A stretch of DNA of 64,000 nucleotides from Streptomyces lunaelactis (GTDB taxonomy: Bacteria > Actinomycetota > Actinomycetes > Streptomycetales > Streptomycetaceae): assembly GCF_003054555.1 (NCBI RefSeq), contig NZ_CP026304.1, forward strand, positions 6,882,001 through 6,946,000, given 5' to 3'. This document shows, piece by piece, positions 52,201-60,949 of this stretch. Numbering within the stretch: the first letter of the stretch is position 1; each line of letters starts with the position of its first letter. The position numbers and the translations under genes are program-made. The notes under the pieces were generated by a model. That model did not search any database. It was not told where the DNA came from and saw nothing but the letters and a program-made list of their open reading frames with translations.

Positions 52201-54723
52201 CGGCAGGCGCTGGCCCAGCTGCGCGGCGCGGCACCGTTGTTCGACCTCGAGTGGGTCGCCGTGCCTGCCGTCTCCAAGGCGGACACCGGGCGCATCGTCG
52301 TGCTCGGCGACCCGGCGACCGTCGAGGCCCCTGAGCCCCCGACATGCTGTGTCGATCTCGCGGAACTCGCTGTGCTGCAGGATGTTCCCGACACGGTGGT
52401 ATGGTCGGCGCCCCGCGGGACCGGTGCTGGCGCGGCGGACATACACGCCGGCGTGCTGACGACGCTCGCACTGTTGCAGGGCTGGATAGGCGGCGAACAC
52501 CCCGGCCGGCTCGCGATCGTGACGCGCACGGCCGCCGGACTGCCCGGCGAGGAACCCGATCTGGTCGGAGCCGCCGTGGCGGGCCTGGTGCGCAGCGCAC
52601 AGTCCGAGCACCCGGGCCGGTTCCTGCTCATCGACCACGACAGCGACGCCCTGCCGATCACGTCGCTCGCCGACGCCCTGGCCCAGGACGAACCGCACAT
52701 GGCCGTTCGCGAGGGTCGGCTCCTGGCACCGCGATTGCAGCCGCTGCCCGCCAGCGAACCGGGCGTGCCACTGTCGTTCGACCACGGCACGGTGCTCATC
52801 ACCGGCGGCACCGGCGGCATCGGCGCGATCGTCGCCCGGCATCTGGTCGCAGCGCGCGGCGCACGACGGCTGCTGCTGGCATCGCGGCGCGGTGCCGCCG
52901 CGGACGGCGCCGCCGAACTGGTCGCCGAGCTGACCGACCTCGGTGCCCACGTCCGGGTCGTGGCGTGCGACGTCACCGAACGCACCGCGGTCCACGCCCT
53001 GCTGGCCGACATCGACACCGACGCCCCGCTGACCGCCGTCATCCATGCGGCGGGCGTCCTGGACGACGGCACGCTCGACACCCTCACCACCACGCAGACG
53101 ACACGGGTGCTTGCACCGAAAGTCGATGCGGCACTGCACCTGCACGAGCTGACCCGGGACCTGGATCTGTCGGCGTTCGTGCTGTTCTCGTCCGCGGCGC
53201 CGTTGCTCGGCGGACAAGGACAGGGCAACTACGCCGCCGCGAACAGCGTGCTGGACGCGCTGGCACGCGTGCGGCGCAGCGCGGGCCTGCCCGCACACTC
53301 GCTGGCCTGGGGACTGTGGACCGTCGGCATGGCAGGGATACTCGCCGGGGACGGCGCTGAGCAGTACGCCCGCCAGATCCGGGCCAGGCTGGGCCTGATC
53401 CCGATCGACCCGGAGTCCGGGATGGCGCTGTTCGACAACGCACTCGCGACCGACCGGGCGACACCGACCACGGCACTGCTGGACACGGCGGCGCTCACCG
53501 CCCTGGCGCGCGGCGGCACACTACCCGCGGTACTGCGCGGCATGATCCGGATTCCCCCGGCCGCCGCGAGTGCCGATGTCAGCCTGGCGCGGCAGCTGGC
53601 CGCACTGCCCGACGCCGACCGCGACGGTGTGATCGTGCGAGAGGTGCGCAACGTCGCCGCGGCGGTCCTCGGCCACCTGTCCGGCGACGCGATCGACCCG
53701 CACGCGCCGTTCACCGAGCTCGGTTTCGACTCCCTCGGGGCCATCGAATTCCGGAACCGGCTCGCACAGCTGACCGGGCTGACGCTGCCATCGACGCTGA
53801 TCTTCGACCACCCGACCGCCACCGATGTGGCGAAACTGGTGCGATCGCTGATCGAGGAATCCGACACCGGCGTGGTCGAGCAGGCACCTGCCGGCGTGCG
53901 CGGCACGATCACCGACCTGGTGTCGGCGGCGCATCGACGCGGTGAGCTGGCAGGGGCGATGCCCCTGCTGATCGCGAGCTCGGCTCTGATGACCACGTAC
54001 CCCGCCGACGAGGCCGCCGCACAGCGCCCGGCTGCGCAGCTCCTGGCGCGCGGCGCCGCGGCACCAGCACTGATCTGCATCCCCTCGTTCCTGCCGGGAT
54101 CGGGCCCACACCAGTTCGCCCGCCTGGCCCGCGAACTGGGCGGCGAGCGGCAGGTCAGTGCGTTGCGGCTGCCCGGCATGCACGCAAGCGACGACCTGCC
54201 GGCGACATGGGCGGCGGCGATCGAGAGCCTCGCCGCGGCCGTCGCGTCGGAACTCGAGCGAGGCCCGGTGGCGCTCATCGGCTATTCGATCGGTGGTGCG
54301 CTCGCCCATGCGGTCGCCCGGCGGCTCGAAGACGACGGCGTCGAGCTCGCGGGCGTCGCGATGATCGACACCTACTCCCCGGAAGACCTCGAACTCAAGC
54401 GCCTCGTGCTCACCGACGCGCTGGGGCAGATCCTGTCCCGGGACAACGCACTGACCCCCGTCGACGACCACGGCCTGGTCGCCTTGGGCGGCTATGTGCG
54501 GATATATCCCGAGCGCGAGGCCAAGCCGATCGCCGCGCCGACGCTGAATCTGCGGGCCACTGTGACGCTGAGCAGCTTCGGAGACGTCGACCCCGTCCCC
54601 GACTGGCAACACCGTGGACCGATCGAGCGCGTCGAGTCAGATCACTTCTCGATCATCGAGGAACAGGCGGCAGAGACCGCCGCGCACCTCCGGCGCTGGC
54701 TTGATTCGCTCAGCGGCCATTGA
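43240..54723 (+). CDS. Modular type I PKS: modules 4-5 and terminal thioesterase
   Basis: 3827 residues. Residues 1-32 ([20 protein letters not shown], then [11 protein letters not shown]) are a coiled-coil docking helix matching the tail of the first PKS. Two KS-AT-DH-KR-ACP modules follow, both malonyl-type, then a thioesterase (~3560-3827) with [13 protein letters not shown] (Ser3683), [10 protein letters not shown] (Asp3710) and ESDHFSII (His3802). The TE should release the finished pentaenoic acid, which the amide synthetase then joins to C5N. Modules 4 and 5 share wording absent from the first PKS ([40 protein letters not shown]), so this gene has its own history, except that the module 4 KS resembles the module 1 KS. 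Confidence 0.97.
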   Translation: MNNEQKLRDYLKRATVDLRESRQRVQDLEERAHEPIAIVGMACRLPGGIASPDDLWELLSAERDAVGPFPEGRGWDLENLYHPDPDHLGTSYTREGGFLYEADRFDAEFFGISPREAAAMDPQQRLLLETGWEAFEHAGIAPAALKGTRTGVYAGVMYDDYGSRIPDAPEGFEGYLLTGSAGSVASGRLAYTFGLEGPAVTVDTACSSSLVALHLAAQSLRQGECSMALAGGVTVMATPGTFVEFSRQRGLSPDGRCKAFSSSADGTGWAEGVGLLVLERLSDAERSGHRVLAVLRGSAVNQDGASSQLTAPNGPAQERVIRAALANARLSASEVDVVEAHGTGTRLGDPIEAQALVSAYGQARGDDNPLWLGSVKSNIGHTQAAAGVAGVIKMVMAMRKGVMPSTLHVDEPTPEVDWSAGTVKLLTQAQQWPELDRPRRTGVSSFGISGTNAHVILEEAPRDLAVDPVTGPDVQQSESGPATLPVPWLLSAKSETALRAQASRLLAWLADHPEVDDADVAAVLTAARAQLGRRGAVLGADRAGLLAGLTALAAGSASPHVVSGGATTGETAFLFTGQGAQRVGMGAGLAAAFPVFAAALDEVCAEFDALLGVSLREVMFGGTGGAGNSVGDTERLALLDRTEFTQPALFAFEVALYRLLESFGVTPDVVVGHSIGELAAAYVAEVWSLADACRLVAARGRLMGALPTDGAMLAAAVSEERALELLAAGTVSLAAVNAPAATVFSGETAAIVALEDRLADEGVKTTQLTVSHAFHSALMEPMLAEYEQVARSVAYQAPRIGVCSTVSGAPIGPELLTPQYWVRQVREAVRFAPAVQSLVDAGVRRFVEVGPDAVLAALTRQTLVDEVASRSLIAAASRRGVDEVDQFLRLLAAAHCSGVAVDWAPLSPGRPVAHLDLPVYAFQHRRYWVQADDGALGDMGRAGLAALDHPMLRVAAPLAGRDEWLFSGRLSTTDQPWIADHTAFGAVLLPGTGFVDLALAVGSSLELPVVDELVLSTPLLFDGAAAVDVQVSVTEPDHTGRRGLSIHSRAVTGTAQSNPGEPDWTLHATGTLAPADGVTPAWIDPDWPPADGTPIDGTRLYDRLADLGFGYGPNFQGVRAAWTSDDDVFAEVTLDETTAGRAAGFRVHPALLDAIFHAAIDALADDLPDGRLPLPFSFGGVRVFRPGATAVRARIIRSGPEKVRIDACDATGAAVLSIDAVLARPADARALAGARSPLYALDWTPVTAPAVSDQQLVALGRPVAGCAETFGDVAAFATGGGHTGAAAVWSPETASADGDDVPATIRTAVHNALAVLRDWLAEPGCADSTLIVLTRNGAGLPGETPDPAAAAVRGLVRSAQSENPGRIVQVDLDLDDNDLADLHQRIAAAVATDEPQLAIRDGATVAPRLIRTTTVESTGKPFGDGTALITGGAGGLGAVTARHLVTRHGVRRLLLASRRGLAAPGVAELVTELTALGAAVRVAACDVSDHAAVAALLESVPAHESVTAVVHTAGVVDDGTIESLTAEQVDRVLAPKVDAAWHLHELTRDMDLSAFVLFSSAGPLLGGQGQGNYAAANAALDALAQARRSAGLPAHSLAWGLWKRGMAEALNDPGAEHLVRQIRTRLGLSPIEPDTGMQMFDDALTTGEPMLMTALLDTPALTALGRLGTLPAVLRGLIHVPSRGRIADSPLRQRLLDAPADQWEALIRNEVRAIAAAVLGHESADAIDPETPFTALGFDSLAGVEFRNRVTAATGVQLPATLVFDYPTAAAVAGFLRTRVDGSAPTRPRPASTRAKARADEPIAIVGMSCRYPGGVENPDQLWELIAGRVDAITPIPGDRGWDLDHLYDTDPGQPGKIYTREGGFLHAAGDFDAAFFGIGPREAAAMDPQQRLLLEASWEALEDAGIDPTSLRGSDTGVYAGVMYQDYGYNAREAADGAAEGYLATGSAGSVVSGRVSYALGLEGPAVTVDTACSSSLVALHLAVQALRAGETSLVLASGVTVMSTPLLFVEFSRQRALSPDGRSKAFSSAADGVSWSEGVGVLALERLSDAQRNGRPVLAVIRGSAINQDGASNGLTAPNGPSQERVIAQALVNAGVAAAEVDAVEAHGTGTTLGDPIEAQALINAYGQDRAEPLRIGSLKSNIGHAQAAAGVGGVIKMVQALRHETLPPTLHVDAPSPHVEWSAGAVRILTEAEPWPVGERPRRAGVSSFGISGTNAHVILEEAPAVPPRPVDLPRPAAMPLLLSARTTAALRTQARRLHDALRARPELDVTDVAVTLALHRARLEQRAAVVGSDRETLLAALARLAADEPGPGIANGAGQTGTTAFLFTGQGAQRIGMGAGLYRAFPAFAAALDDVCAEFDAHLGHSLRDVMFGAQRTGIGQEASELDAPAAASGATAETLLDRTEYTQPALFAFEVAMYRLVESLGVTPDVVAGHSIGELAAAYVAGVWSLSDACTLVAARGRLMGALPTGGSMLAAAVPEGRAVELLAAGHADPAVAAVSLAAVNAPDAVVFSGNTEAVSALESRLVAEGVKTSRLRVSHAFHSALMDPMLTEFAEIAAGLTYHEPRIPLCSTVSGAFAGDSVGTPEYWVRQVREAVRFAPAVQSLLDSGVSLFVELGPDAVLTTMTRATLATDLAARASVVAGSRRTVAEPEQLVTALATAHCAGRPVRWAAYFGARPQARIALPTYPFQHERFWLLPAEAAAPLAGADSADHPLLHAQVQLAGKDEWLFTGRLSLRTHPWLADHAVFGTILMPGTGFVELALAAGARLGVPRLAELVLAAPLILTTDGAADIQLAVGEPDADGHRTVAIHARAADAWVLHARGLLTPAAPTAAPGWSEVWPPVAGDPVNGQQVYRALGGLGFGYGPVFQGVRAAWSRGEEVFADLALDTDTAARATAFGLHPALLDAVFHAAVGHLAEDGPDGRVPLPFAFDGVQLAQSGVGALRVRIARIAPNTLRVEAVDATGALVLSMESVRARPMERQALAQLRGAAPLFDLEWVAVPAVSKADTGRIVVLGDPATVEAPEPPTCCVDLAELAVLQDVPDTVVWSAPRGTGAGAADIHAGVLTTLALLQGWIGGEHPGRLAIVTRTAAGLPGEEPDLVGAAVAGLVRSAQSEHPGRFLLIDHDSDALPITSLADALAQDEPHMAVREGRLLAPRLQPLPASEPGVPLSFDHGTVLITGGTGGIGAIVARHLVAARGARRLLLASRRGAAADGAAELVAELTDLGAHVRVVACDVTERTAVHALLADIDTDAPLTAVIHAAGVLDDGTLDTLTTTQTTRVLAPKVDAALHLHELTRDLDLSAFVLFSSAAPLLGGQGQGNYAAANSVLDALARVRRSAGLPAHSLAWGLWTVGMAGILAGDGAEQYARQIRARLGLIPIDPESGMALFDNALATDRATPTTALLDTAALTALARGGTLPAVLRGMIRIPPAAASADVSLARQLAALPDADRDGVIVREVRNVAAAVLGHLSGDAIDPHAPFTELGFDSLGAIEFRNRLAQLTGLTLPSTLIFDHPTATDVAKLVRSLIEESDTGVVEQAPAGVRGTITDLVSAAHRRGELAGAMPLLIASSALMTTYPADEAAAQRPAAQLLARGAAAPALICIPSFLPGSGPHQFARLARELGGERQVSALRLPGMHASDDLPATWAAAIESLAAAVASELERGPVALIGYSIGGALAHAVARRLEDDGVELAGVAMIDTYSPEDLELKRLVLTDALGQILSRDNALTPVDDHGLVALGGYVRIYPEREAKPIAAPTLNLRATVTLSSFGDVDPVPDWQHRGPIERVESDHFSIIEEQAAETAAHLRRWLDSLSGH
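43336..48590 (+). other. PKS module 4: KS-AT(malonyl)-DH-KR-ACP
   Basis: KS Cys206. AT Ser674 (GHSIGE) and HAFH 772-775, malonyl. DH His981 ([10 protein letters not shown]) and Asp1153. KR VDD 1516-1518 (B-type Asp kept) and Tyr1573 in [10 protein letters not shown] Ser1740. It forms C4=C5 of the acid. One KS stretch (44381-44422) is base-identical to module 1. Confidence 0.92.
48637..53860 (+). other. PKS module 5: KS-AT(malonyl)-DH-KR-ACP
   Basis: KS Cys1974. AT Ser2440 (GHSIGE) and HAFH 2545-2548, malonyl; an insertion rich in Ala/Gly sits before [18 protein letters not shown] sequence, as in module 4 but longer. DH His2751 and Asp2913. KR LDD 3274-3276 and Tyr3331. ACP Ser3498. It forms C2=C3 and the carboxyl carbon. 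Confidence 0.92.
53900..54720 (+). other. PKS terminal thioesterase domain
   Basis: An alpha/beta hydrolase fused at the C-terminus, with triad Ser3683, Asp3710 and His3802. A linear conjugated acid cannot easily lactonise, and the presence of a separate amide synthetase suggests this TE hydrolyses the chain to a free acid. Confidence 0.85.
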
Positions 54724-54757
54724 TATCCGAACCGTCAGATTCGAGGAACGAGGACAC

Positions 54758-54883
54758 ATGACACCCCTGGACAAGCCCGGCCGCCCGCGCGGCGTGCTCG
54801 GGCGCCTGCGCCGAGCATTCGACGACGTTCACGCGGTCCGCCGCTACTTGGGGCACGACCCCGTGTCGATGGTCAGGGGGTAA
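54758..54883 (+). CDS. Small 41-residue ORF directly after the PKS
   Basis: ATG 54758 has a good ribosome site (CGAGGA, 7 bases upstream) and begins 34 bases after the PKS stop, so it is probably on the same mRNA. The product starts MTPLDKPGRPRGVLGRLRRA and ends RRYLGHDPVSMVRG. It is basic and helix-prone, with no signal peptide and no Cys. I do not recognise it. It reads like the N-terminus of a larger enzyme cut off by a stop, and recombinase debris begins soon after, so a truncated gene is possible. Positions 54884-55051 show nothing clear. Confidence 0.45.
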   Translation: MTPLDKPGRPRGVLGRLRRAFDDVHAVRRYLGHDPVSMVRG

Positions 54884-55051
54884 TTCCCCACGATCGGCAT
54901 GATCGGCGTCAGCCAATTCCCCACCCCTGTGGTCACGACTCCGCAGCGGGGCGCTGAGCGTCGATCATGCCGCTGGCCACGCTCGAACTAGCCTAATATT
55001 CCCTGTTTCAGATGGTTTGCAAGACTTTTGGATCTTCCTTGTGAATCAGTC

Positions 55052-55130
55052 GGGGTGGACCGCAAGACGATCAGGAAGTAGCCCGCGCCGGCGGAGGCGG
55101 CCGGGATCACTCCGGGAGGGCCGCCGATTT
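55052..55130 (+). pseudogene. IS21-type IstA transposase fragment
   Basis: Reads VDRKTIRK, a stop codon (55078), then PAPAEAAGITPGGPPI, matching the helix-turn-helix exit of IS21-family IstA (...DRKTVRKY.APAEAAG..PGGPP...). It then fuses to the tyrosine-recombinase remnant. It is a scrap of ~26 codons. Confidence 0.6.
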
Positions 55131-55870
55131 TTGTGGCGGCACGCTGTCGGCCGAACACCCTGCTGGCCACCGCCTACGACCTGAAGGTGTTCCTTTCGGT
55201 GGTGCTCAAGGAGCCGGCCGACGTCGTCCGCGGACATCTGCGCGGTCATCACCGCGCAGAAGAAGCCCAGGCGAGGACTCAAGGCTGTCCGGCTCGAAGA
55301 CGGTGAAGGGGTCTCTCGGCCCGGACCGTCAAGCGCCGACTCGCCGGCGTCTCCGCCGCAGCGGCAATCGCGGGGCACCACTCCCTCCTGCGCATACCCC
55401 GAACTCTCCCCGCGGGCCCTCGGACCGGGCGAGGTCGAATTGGTCCTCGGCGCGCTGAACACCGCGCGGGACCGGGCCATGGTCCTGGCGATGCTGCTGG
55501 GCGGACTGCGCCGCTGCGAAGTCCTCAGTCTGCGCCCGTGCGACCTCTCACCGGGTGAGCGTCGGCTCTTCATCAGCGAGGGCAAGGGCGGGTAGCAGCG
55601 CCTGATACCCGTCTCTGCGCAGTTCTTCAGTGCGGTCGGTGACTACCTGGACCGCGAGCGTCCGCCCGCGGGGCACGACCGGCTGTTCGTGGTGTTGCGT
55701 GGGCCGACCCGTGGCCGGCGGCTCTCCGCCGACGGCCTGGACGAGATCCTCGACGGCGTCCGGAAGCGCACCGGACTGCCGCCTCTACAACCCCGGCTGG
55801 TCCCTGGCGCGAGTCGGCGATCACCGCGGCGTCAACCACACCGAGCTGGGGTCGCAGGACGCGGTGCGAC
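55131..55870 (+). pseudogene. Tyrosine recombinase (XerC/D-like) remnant
   Basis: A broken integrase readable across several frames. It begins PNTLLATAYDLKVFLSVVLK and continues in a shifted frame with AVITAQKKPRRGLKAVRLED. Another frame reads ARTVKRRLAGVSAAAAIAG. The core domain follows (LGALNTARDRAMVLAMLLGG, LRRCEVLSLRPCDLSPGERR), then a TAG stop at 55593-55595, then QRLIPVSAQFFSAVGDYLDR and LSADGLDEILDGVRKRTGL. The catalytic C-terminal His-x-x-Arg and Tyr are missing. From ~55780 it changes to NPGWSLARVGDHRGVNHTEL, which resembles a resolvase helix-turn-helix. Positions 55871-56070 are A/T-rich promoter DNA. Confidence 0.7.
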
Positions 55871-55999
55871 AGCTCACTGGAGGCCATGAAATCCGCTTAC
55901 TCGCAAATCCGCCAGAGGCACAAAAGTATTCGGTCCGCAAATCCGGCAGAGGGCATATATTCCGTTCGGCCGCAACAGTCTTAATGAGAAATTCTAAGC

Positions 56000-56028
56000 T
56001 TGACAGCGTCGTGGGGTTTGTTTATGGT
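56000..56028 (+). promoter_or_regulatory. Consensus-like promoter for the MFS exporter
   Basis: A perfect -35 box TTGACA (56000-56005), a 17-base spacer, and TATGGT (56023-56028). The expected start of transcription is ~35 bases before the ATG at 56071. A housekeeping (HrdB-type) promoter this close to consensus is uncommon in Streptomyces. Confidence 0.65.
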
Positions 56029-56070
56029 CCAGTCGTTCAAGTTCCTGCCAATCGATATCCGAAGGTGTTC

Positions 56071-57648
56071 ATGACCGCGCCTCCAACGTTGCCGAAGCCC
56101 AGGCGGCAGTTGATTCTTGCCATTCTTATGCTGTGTTCGCTGCTGATTTGGCTGGACAATACCGTCCTGAGTACTGCGCTGGAGACCCTTGCAGACCCGG
56201 TCCGTGGACTGGGGGCCAATCCCGGTCAGCTGCAATGGGCGACCGGTTCGTACACTCTGGCCTTCGCCACATTGATGTTCACTGCAGGGGCATTGGGAGA
56301 TCGGTTCGGTCACCGGACTGTGTTTTCCAGTGGATTGGTGATCTTTGCCGGGTCCTCGCTGTGGGCGGCGTACGCAAGCGATGCGGGCCAGCTGATTGCA
56401 GCTCGAGCTGTGATGGGGGTGGGCAGCGCGTTGATCACGCCCGCCATGATGGCCATCCTTATGTGGACTTTCACCGGCCCCGCGCGGGCTGCCGCGATCG
56501 GCATTTTCTCGACGTCGGCCGGTGTCGGAATGGCTGCCGGCCCGGTACTGGCAGGGTTCCTACTCGATCATTTCTGGTGGGGCTCGGTCTTTCTGATCAA
56601 TGTCCCGGTCGCGGCATTGGCGTTGGTCGGGCTCGCTGTGCTGGTTCCGAATTTCCGCAGCCCCATTCTGCGACCAATGGACCCCGCAGGAATGTTGCTG
56701 TCGATCAGTGGCCTCGTGGCGTTGGCCTACGGGCTGATCCGGGCGGGGCAGGTGGCGGTGTGGACTCGTACCGACGTCTGGGCGCCGATCGTTGTCGGTC
56801 TGATTCTGCTGGCCGTTTTCGTGCTTGTCGAACTGCGTGTCAAGGCGCCCAGCTTTAACCCGCGACTGTTCGCGCAACGCACATTCAGTGGCGGCAATGT
56901 GGCGCTCGGATTGCTGCTCTTCGGTGTGGCCGCCATCACCTTCTACAACGCGTTCTACCTGCAAGGCGCGCTCGGATTTTCGCCGACGAAGGCGGGTTTG
57001 GCCAATATCCCGACCGCGGCCGGCGCGCTCGCGGGGGCGCCTCTTGCCTCGCGCCTGGTTCGCCGCCTGCCGCTCCGCCTTGTCACCGTGCCGGCGCTCA
57101 CCGTGGCTGCGCTGACCATGGGCGGGTACGGGTTCCTCGGACTCCAGACTCCACTCGTCTGGATCGAGATCCTGTTGTTGATACAGGGTCTCTCGATCGG
57201 CATGGTGATCGGCCCCGTTACGGCCGCATTGATCAGCGACCTGCCGTTGGAACAGGCCGGTGCAGGATCGGCCGTCACCAACACCGTGCGACAAACCGGC
57301 AGTGTGATCGGAATCGCAGTAGGCGGCACGATCATGTCGATCATGTACCGACGGGCGATCGAACCTTCGCTGGAGGGTGTACCCGGTCCGGTGCAGGATC
57401 AGGCGCGAGTTTCCGCCGAACAGGCCCGCCACGTCGCCACCACCATGCACCGGCCCACTCTTGCTCAGGCTGCTGACAATGCGTTTATCCATGCTATGCA
57501 CGTCGGCGCAGGCTGGATCGCGGCTATCGCACTCCTCGGAGTAGTTGTGCTGCTGATTACCTTGCCTGCTGCCGGAAAGAAGAAGAGTCCGACAGCGGAG
57601 CCGGACTACGAAGAGGCCCGCAGCTCCGAGCCTCGATCCACCGCGTGA
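56071..57648 (+). CDS. MFS drug exporter, DHA2 (14-TMS) family
   Basis: A 525-residue membrane protein. ATG 56071 has GAAGG 5 bases upstream; the open frame continues further upstream but into recombinase debris. Helix 1 is LILAILMLCSLLIWLDNTVL, with the WLDNTVLSTALE variant of the DHA2 motif D1. Motif A is visible as GALGDRFGHRTVF and motif C as GVGMAAGPVLAGFLLD. Fourteen hydrophobic segments are plausible. The C-tail is charged (GKKKSPTAEPDYEEARSSEP). Such proteins expel hydrophobic drugs using the proton gradient. As the only exporter close to the PKS and under its own promoter, it is the likely exporter of the polyene amide. Confidence 0.88.
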   Translation: MTAPPTLPKPRRQLILAILMLCSLLIWLDNTVLSTALETLADPVRGLGANPGQLQWATGSYTLAFATLMFTAGALGDRFGHRTVFSSGLVIFAGSSLWAAYASDAGQLIAARAVMGVGSALITPAMMAILMWTFTGPARAAAIGIFSTSAGVGMAAGPVLAGFLLDHFWWGSVFLINVPVAALALVGLAVLVPNFRSPILRPMDPAGMLLSISGLVALAYGLIRAGQVAVWTRTDVWAPIVVGLILLAVFVLVELRVKAPSFNPRLFAQRTFSGGNVALGLLLFGVAAITFYNAFYLQGALGFSPTKAGLANIPTAAGALAGAPLASRLVRRLPLRLVTVPALTVAALTMGGYGFLGLQTPLVWIEILLLIQGLSIGMVIGPVTAALISDLPLEQAGAGSAVTNTVRQTGSVIGIAVGGTIMSIMYRRAIEPSLEGVPGPVQDQARVSAEQARHVATTMHRPTLAQAADNAFIHAMHVGAGWIAAIALLGVVVLLITLPAAGKKKSPTAEPDYEEARSSEPRSTA

Positions 57649-57806
57649 GGGGTGACCAGATTCCCCCTGGCAGTGAGCTCGAGGGGCGGGCTCGCCCATA
57701 AGGCAGGCGGGCATCGGGAGCGCAATTAGCGATGATCTCCAGCTGCCTGCCGTGGGCCGGGCGGTCCGCTTGGCAGCAGCGGCAAACTTCACCAAGGAGC
57801 CCTCTG

Positions 57807-59888
57807 TTGTCAAAAAAGAATGATTCCGCTGTGCGTGCGGTTGAATCGGAGCGGTACTATGTGTCCTCTTTGTATGAGTTGCTCGCCGACCGGATTTCCG
57901 AGGCGCGAGTACACCGAGCGGGTGTACTGAAGGCCCCGGCGGAAAGTGCCGGTGAGGTATACGAGAGAGAAATCGCCGCCGAGCGTCTGGCCAAGGAAAT
58001 CGGTCGGCTGGAGGGCGCCGAAAAGGGGCTGGTCTTCGGGCGCATCGACTGGACAGATGGCACGGCCCTGCGCATCGGGCGGATCGGACTGCATACGGAG
58101 GAGGATGACCTGCCTCTGCTCGTGGACTGGCGCGCGAACGCGGCGCGGCCCTTCTACGAGGCGACACCGGTCTACCCGATGGACCTGCGGCGGCGCCGGC
58201 ACCTGCGCCTCGAGGAGCGCACGGTCATCTCGGTGAGCGACGAACTGCTGGACGGGACCGCCCCGACCGACGAGGACGTTGTGGGGGACGGCCCGTTGAC
58301 CGAGGCTCTGTCGGCACGGCGCACGGGCAGGATGCACGCGGCCGTCGCGACGCTGCAGGCCGAGCAGGACGAGATCGTCCGCTCCGCCCACCGCGGGGTG
58401 ACCGTTGTGCAGGGCGGGCCCGGCACCGGCAAGACGGTGGTCGCCCTGCACCGGGCGGCCTATGTCCTGTACGCGTTCCCGCGCGCCGCGGAGGAGGGTG
58501 TCCTGGTGGTGGGCCCGAACGCCCGGTTCCTCGACTACATCTCCCAGGTCCTTCCCTCGCTCGGAGAGAACGACGTCGTTCTGGCGACCTGCCGGGAACT
58601 GGCCGGAGTGTCCACGGACACGGTGGACCCGTTCGATACGGCGCGCCTCAAGGGCAGCTCCGACCTCGCGGACGCCTTGGCCGGTTTGCTGCGCGTCCAC
58701 CAAGCCCCCGCCGGTGACTTCACCGTGCGGGTCGGACAGGAACTGGTTCACCTCTCCGGCGAGGAAGTCGCCGCGGCCCGCGACGCCGCCGTGGCAGCCG
58801 TATCGGGGCACAACCCCGCGCGCCAGGTGTTCAGGGAGCTCTTGGTCGACGCCGTCACCGACGCGATGCAACGAGACATGGGCGACCTCCTGGAACAGAT
58901 CGACGCCGATGCCGAAAGGATGACGGGCATCAACCTCGACCGGTTCACGGGAGCCGCCCAGCGCCGTGCCGAAGGTGCGGCCGACCCGGGTCCGGTCCAC
59001 GAGCTGGACTTGGACGCCATCCGAGCCGATCTCCTCGACGACGCCGGCGTCGACCGAGCGGTCGAGGTGTTGTGGCCGCGGCTGGCACCCGGTGACCTCG
59101 TGCAGGCGCTCCTGACGAACGCCGGCGCTCTCGCCGAGCGCCTGCCCCGCCTTACCGCGCAGGAGCGGTCCCTCCTGCTGCGTGGTCCGGACGACCCGTG
59201 GACCGCTGCCGATGTGCCGTTGCTGGACGAGGCGGCGAGCCTGGTCGACGGCCTCCCCGAGCGGACGTACGGGCACGTCGTCGTCGACGAGGCGCAGGAA
59301 CTGACCGCGATGCAGTGGCGGATGATCGTCCGCCGCTGCCCGGCAAGGGCGATGACGCTGGTGGGTGACTTCGCCCAGGCAGGCCCGGTCGCGACAGCAC
59401 GCGACTGGAAGGAAGCACTGAGCCCCCACGTCGGACCGCGGTTCAAACTGCACAACCTGACCGTCAGCTACCGCACCACGCAGGAGATCCTGGAGAGCGT
59501 CCGGGACCTGCTCATGCGGATCGCTCCGGACCAGAAGCCCACACGGTCACTGCGAAGCGGTGAGAGCCCTCGCGCCGTGACCACACCTCCGGACGGGTTG
59601 GTCACCGCCGTCGTTCAGGAACTCCGCGCCCAGAGCACCGCGTACCCGGGCGAGCTTCTGGGAGTGATCTGCGCGGACACCAGGGTAAGCGAGCTGACGG
59701 CCCAGGGCATCGCTCACCACGCACGCATCGTGCCGGCGTCCGAAGCACGCGGCCTGGAATTCGACGGGGTCGTCGTCATGAACCCCGAGGAAATCATCAC
59801 GACCCGCCCCGGTGGGGAAAGGGACTTGTACGTAGCCCTGACCCGGGCCACCAAGCGCCTCTGCACCATCACCGTCCAGCCCGCCTGA
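57807..59888 (+). CDS. HelD/HelR-like RNA polymerase-associated helicase
   Basis: A 693-residue SF1 helicase-like ATPase. I chose TTG 57807 because AAGGAG (57793-57798) lies 8 bases before it; earlier in-frame starts lack one. The N-terminal helical arm (ESERYYVSSLYELLADRISE, GEVYEREIAAERLAKEIGRL) is followed by the HelD-typical LPLLVDWRANAARPFYEATP. Walker A is VVQGGPGTGKTVVALHRAAY (~residue 205). Walker B is GHVVVDEAQELTAMQWRMIV. C-terminal motifs are ASEARGLEFDGVVV and LYVALTRATKRL. HelD proteins prise stalled or inhibited RNA polymerase off DNA, and actinobacterial HelR protects against rifamycins. Whether it is tied to this cluster is unknown. Confidence 0.88.
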   Translation: MSKKNDSAVRAVESERYYVSSLYELLADRISEARVHRAGVLKAPAESAGEVYEREIAAERLAKEIGRLEGAEKGLVFGRIDWTDGTALRIGRIGLHTEEDDLPLLVDWRANAARPFYEATPVYPMDLRRRRHLRLEERTVISVSDELLDGTAPTDEDVVGDGPLTEALSARRTGRMHAAVATLQAEQDEIVRSAHRGVTVVQGGPGTGKTVVALHRAAYVLYAFPRAAEEGVLVVGPNARFLDYISQVLPSLGENDVVLATCRELAGVSTDTVDPFDTARLKGSSDLADALAGLLRVHQAPAGDFTVRVGQELVHLSGEEVAAARDAAVAAVSGHNPARQVFRELLVDAVTDAMQRDMGDLLEQIDADAERMTGINLDRFTGAAQRRAEGAADPGPVHELDLDAIRADLLDDAGVDRAVEVLWPRLAPGDLVQALLTNAGALAERLPRLTAQERSLLLRGPDDPWTAADVPLLDEAASLVDGLPERTYGHVVVDEAQELTAMQWRMIVRRCPARAMTLVGDFAQAGPVATARDWKEALSPHVGPRFKLHNLTVSYRTTQEILESVRDLLMRIAPDQKPTRSLRSGESPRAVTTPPDGLVTAVVQELRAQSTAYPGELLGVICADTRVSELTAQGIAHHARIVPASEARGLEFDGVVVMNPEEIITTRPGGERDLYVALTRATKRLCTITVQPA

Positions 59889-59895
59889 AGACTCG

Positions 59896-59920
59896 GCGCC
59901 CGCGTCGTCGCCGCGGGCGC
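59896..59920. terminator. Hairpin just after the HelR-like gene
   Basis: Perfect 9-bp arms (GCGCCCGCG at 59896-59904, its complement at 59912-59920) with a 7-base loop, 8 bases after the stop codon. Likely a factor-independent terminator without a T-run. Confidence 0.7.
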
Positions 59921-59966
59921 ACTCGGCGCGGTACAGACTCCGGCCCGCGCGCACGGGGCTGCTCAG

Positions 59967-60837
59967 CTTGTCCCGTAAAAGATGTCTGAGTCGCCGGGGG
60001 CCGGGCGGTCGTGGTCGGATGCGGTCGCTTATCCGGCGAGGGCGAGGTTGTGCATGAGGGCGATGCCGAGCATGGCGTGGTGGACTCCGTCGCCGTTGAG
60101 GCGGCAGTCGCGGAGGATCTTCCAGGTCTTCATGCGGGCGAAGACGTGGACGGCGCGGGCGGGTGCCTGCTTGTGGGACTCGTTGCGGGTCTGCTTCGGG
60201 TCGGGCAGTTCTTCGCCTTTGCGCCGGCGGTGCGGCAGGACGAGTCCGGTGCTCGGGTAGCCGCCGTCGGCGATGGTCATGGTCGTGCCGACAGCGGCTT
60301 CGGCGCCGGATTCCTCCGATGCCTTGCAGTCGTCGCGGTTTCCGGCGTGGGGCCGACCGACCACGATGACCAGGCGGGTGTCGGCGTCGATGACGACCTG
60401 GTGGCTGGTGGAGGACCGGCAGTTCTTCGACCGGGCGGCGGTGGTGTGGTCGCGGGCGGGGACCAGGGTGCCGTCCACGATGAGCACGGTGTCCTTGGCG
60501 AACCGTTTGCGGGGCTGGAGCGCGAGCATCGGCCCGAGGTGGTCGATGATGCGGTCCGCGGCCGACTTGGACACCCCGAACAGCGGCGCGATCTGGCGCA
60601 TGGTCAGGTTGGTGCGCCAGTACGCCGCGACCAGCAGTGCACGGTCCTCCAGCGGAAGGCTCCACGGCCGGCCCTTGCGGACCGCGTCCGCACCCTCACG
60701 CCGCAGCACGGTCACCAGCTTTCCGAAGCAGCGCGGGCTCAGCCCCGTGAACGGGGCTATCCAGGACGGCTCCGACGCCGTGATCACACCAGCCACCGCA
60801 AGATCATCTCACGCCTGACCAGCAGTTACGGGACAGG
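59967..60837 (-). mobile_element. IS5-type insertion sequence, ~871 bp
   Basis: Terminal inverted repeats of 12 bp (59967-59978, CTTGTCCCGTAA; 60826-60837, complement of CCTGTCCCGTAA) match at 11 of 12 bases. They enclose one full transposase gene on the minus strand. A clear target duplication is not visible. Parts of a related copy lie at 61301-61535. Confidence 0.8.
60029..60796 (-). CDS. IS5-type transposase (DDE)
   Basis: 255 residues. Helix-turn-helix part: AAYWRTNLTMRQIAPLFGVS and KSAADRIIDHLGPMLAL. DDE core: VLIVDGTLVPARDHTTAARS (first Asp), then HQVVIDADTRLVIVVGRPHA, MTIADGGYPSTGLVLPHRRR (second Asp), RNESHKQAPARAVHVFARMK and MLGIALMHNLALAG. It looks full length and unbroken, with inverted repeats either side, so it may be active. 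It is convergent with the HelR-like gene, and the terminator lies between them. Confidence 0.88.
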   Translation of the reverse strand: MAGVITASEPSWIAPFTGLSPRCFGKLVTVLRREGADAVRKGRPWSLPLEDRALLVAAYWRTNLTMRQIAPLFGVSKSAADRIIDHLGPMLALQPRKRFAKDTVLIVDGTLVPARDHTTAARSKNCRSSTSHQVVIDADTRLVIVVGRPHAGNRDDCKASEESGAEAAVGTTMTIADGGYPSTGLVLPHRRRKGEELPDPKQTRNESHKQAPARAVHVFARMKTWKILRDCRLNGDGVHHAMLGIALMHNLALAG

Positions 60838-60949
60838 CCTTCGCCGCCTCACCGTTCGTGGCCCCACCGCGCCATTGCCGCAGCGGTGGAACGCGCTCAA
60901 TGCCCTTGACCGGCCGACTACTTCACGGTGGCGAAGTAGTCGTACTCAC

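Noticed and set aside
24644..54723. Enoylreductase or methyltransferase domains in the PKS
   Set aside because: I looked between DH and KR in every module for the ER cofactor loop and for SAM motifs. Spacing is too short and no motif is present.
54758..54883. The 41-residue ORF as a RiPP precursor
   Set aside because: It has no Cys, no Ser/Thr-rich core and no leader-like acidic segment, and no RiPP maturation gene is nearby.
57649..57806. A rifamycin-associated element upstream of the HelR-like gene
   Set aside because: The interval has a short GGGCG..CGCCC symmetry but not the longer inverted element I recall for rifamycin-inducible genes.
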